Part shown: positions 63,103 through 64,000 of the stretch, piece by piece
Layout of the letters: each line of letters opens with the position of its first letter
How positions within the stretch are numbered: the stretch's first letter is position 1
NCBI GenBank assembly: GCA_012839295.1
Contig: DUNO01000009.1
Span: 124,001-188,000 of the forward strand
Length of the DNA stretch: 64,000 nt
Origin: Clostridiales bacterium
Lineage (GTDB): Bacteria; Bacillota; Clostridia; Lachnospirales; Lachnospiraceae
Direction: 5' to 3'
The notes under the pieces: model-generated
The model's input: only the letters and a program-made list of their open reading frames with translations
The model's database searches: none
Told to the model about the DNA's origin: nothing
Position numbers and translations under genes: made by a program

Positions 63103-64000
63103 ATGTATAGTCTTAAAAACGTCAGGAGAATCATTCTTGGTAGTGTACTATTTATCTGTATCATTATACTGTTCGCTAACTTAGATGTTATACTTGAACA
63201 ATTGACCTCTAAAGAGAGCCAAAGTGATGGAACCCCAACCTCTGAACCAACGGCTACACAAGCTCCCGGACCAGAAGCATCGTATACATCACCCGGTACC
63301 TTCCAAAGGATTGCTTATGTAAAAGAATTTGGTGCATACGGTGATGGCATCAATGATGATACCCAGGCGGTGATTCGGGCGCTTAACAGCGGAGCCGATG
63401 CTGTGGTTTTTGAAAAAGGTGCAGTATATAAGATAAGGGACTACATCATAATGGAGAGAGCTGGAGTTACTGTATTAGGAAGGGGAGCTACTTTATTTAC
63501 GGATAATGATTATAGAGCCAGGGAGGATTATCACGAATTTTTCCTCCATATTATGGCAGATGATATCAGAATTGAAGAATTAAATATAGAAGCAAGAGAA
63601 ACCATACTGGTTGGATATAAAACCCAGGTCGGAATACAGCATGCATCCGACATTACGATTGATAGGTGCAGCTTTACGATTCCCGCAACCGTATTGTCCG
63701 GCGGAGCCACCCATGATATAGAGTACAATAATCTGGACCTTTTCACCGGGTGGCATAATGTAGTAATAAAAAATTCAGTTTTGACCAACCTGGCAGATGC
63801 GAATGCAGGTGTATGTGCAGAATTCCGTGATCTGCATGACAACGGTGCAGGCGGTCTGGTCTTTACGAATAATACCTGCACCTCCAACTGTCACGACGAG
63901 ATCATTGCAATGTTCTCCGGGACAAAGACTACGATTAGAAATGTAAATATTACAAACAACAGCATCAATGCTATCGCCGGCACAGTATCAAAGCCGAGGG
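63103..64000 (+). CDS. Membrane-anchored pectate-lyase-like beta-helix protein (5' part)
   Basis: ATG 63103 follows AAGGAGG by nine bases, and the frame is open to the window end (299 codons). A membrane anchor or uncleaved signal covers about 8-30 (IILGSVLFICIIILFANL), then a Ser/Thr/Pro linker. The domain opening KEFGAYGDGINDDTQAV near residue 75 is the hallmark of the pectate_lyase_3 superfamily (GH28/rhamnogalacturonase-like). Repeated beta-helix turns follow (DDIRIEELNIEA, SDITIDRCSF, NVVIKNSVLTNL, GLVFTNNTCTSN). It probably binds or cleaves an acidic polysaccharide outside the cell. The catalytic region is not fully in the window. Confidence 0.88.
   Translation, partial: MYSLKNVRRIILGSVLFICIIILFANLDVILEQLTSKESQSDGTPTSEPTATQAPGPEASYTSPGTFQRIAYVKEFGAYGDGINDDTQAVIRALNSGADAVVFEKGAVYKIRDYIIMERAGVTVLGRGATLFTDNDYRAREDYHEFFLHIMADDIRIEELNIEARETILVGYKTQVGIQHASDITIDRCSFTIPATVLSGGATHDIEYNNLDLFTGWHNVVIKNSVLTNLADANAGVCAEFRDLHDNGAGGLVFTNNTCTSNCHDEIIAMFSGTKTTIRNVNITNNSINAIAGTVSKPR

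Overview
The window looks like a chromosomal segment of a Gram-positive anaerobe of the Clostridia, most likely Lachnospiraceae (Clostridium cluster XIVa). This is inferred from gene content: NifJ-type pyruvate:ferredoxin oxidoreductase, NfnAB electron bifurcation, split GcvPA/GcvPB, MalFG-type and LplB/YtcP-type sugar ABC systems with YesM/YesN and membrane AraC regulators, AGGAGG-type Shine-Dalgarno sites and moderate GC. No phage, plasmid, CRISPR or intact insertion sequence was seen.

Layout. 1-7000: a sugar-uptake operon (end of a solute-binding protein, two permeases, response regulator, YesM-like kinase, GH42 beta-galactosidase), facing a GH3 lipoprotein. 8300-9900: a membrane diguanylate cyclase and tRNA-Pro(CGG). 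9900-12700: a CNNM/CorC-type transporter, a broken ABC ATPase joined to a LuxR-type fragment, and a small secreted cysteine protein. 13000-15300: tRNA-Thr(CGT), DegV, a cluster of palindromic repeats and an orphan, degenerate ABC ATPase. 15468-22834: a complete glycine-cleavage operon (gcvT-gcvH-gcvPA-gcvPB-lplA-lpd) behind a tandem glycine riboswitch. 22900-31700: isochorismatase-like hydrolase, a degenerate EAL protein fused to a beta-helix, a radical-SAM/DUF4130 DNA-metabolism pair, a TG-repeat lipoprotein, a Fur-family regulator with a HAD-GNAT protein, a CmpB-like membrane protein and a CYTH protein. 31874-42862: a second carbohydrate cluster (membrane AraC regulator, binding protein, two permeases, a second paralogous binding protein, GH2 glycosidase). 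43138-44238: a run of very small genes leading into an HD-domain protein. 44474-50519: nfnA-nfnB, a GGDEF-EAL protein, a membrane protein and a DUF5688 protein. 51001-54537: nifJ behind a long structured leader, then tRNA-Arg(CCG). 54971-62131: EcsC-like protein, secreted protein, a helical protein, a pseudouridine synthase with a repeat tail, ligA and metA. The window ends with a frameshifted gene and the start of a pectate-lyase-like membrane-anchored protein.

How the parts fit: the two sugar clusters plus the GH3 and pectate-lyase-like proteins indicate a plant or host glycan degrader. Pyruvate is oxidised by NifJ to reduced ferredoxin, and NfnAB exchanges electrons between ferredoxin, NADH and NADPH. 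Glycine cleavage supplies C1 units under glycine control. Three c-di-GMP-type proteins (cyclase, cyclase/phosphodiesterase and degenerate EAL) suggest local second-messenger control.

The most interesting unexplained items are: a two-copy element containing a conserved small peptide, one copy inside the gcv operon and one in the small-gene run; a competing-helix arrangement around the gcvT ribosome site; the nifJ leader palindrome; the hairpin array upstream of degV; and the EAL/beta-helix fusion.
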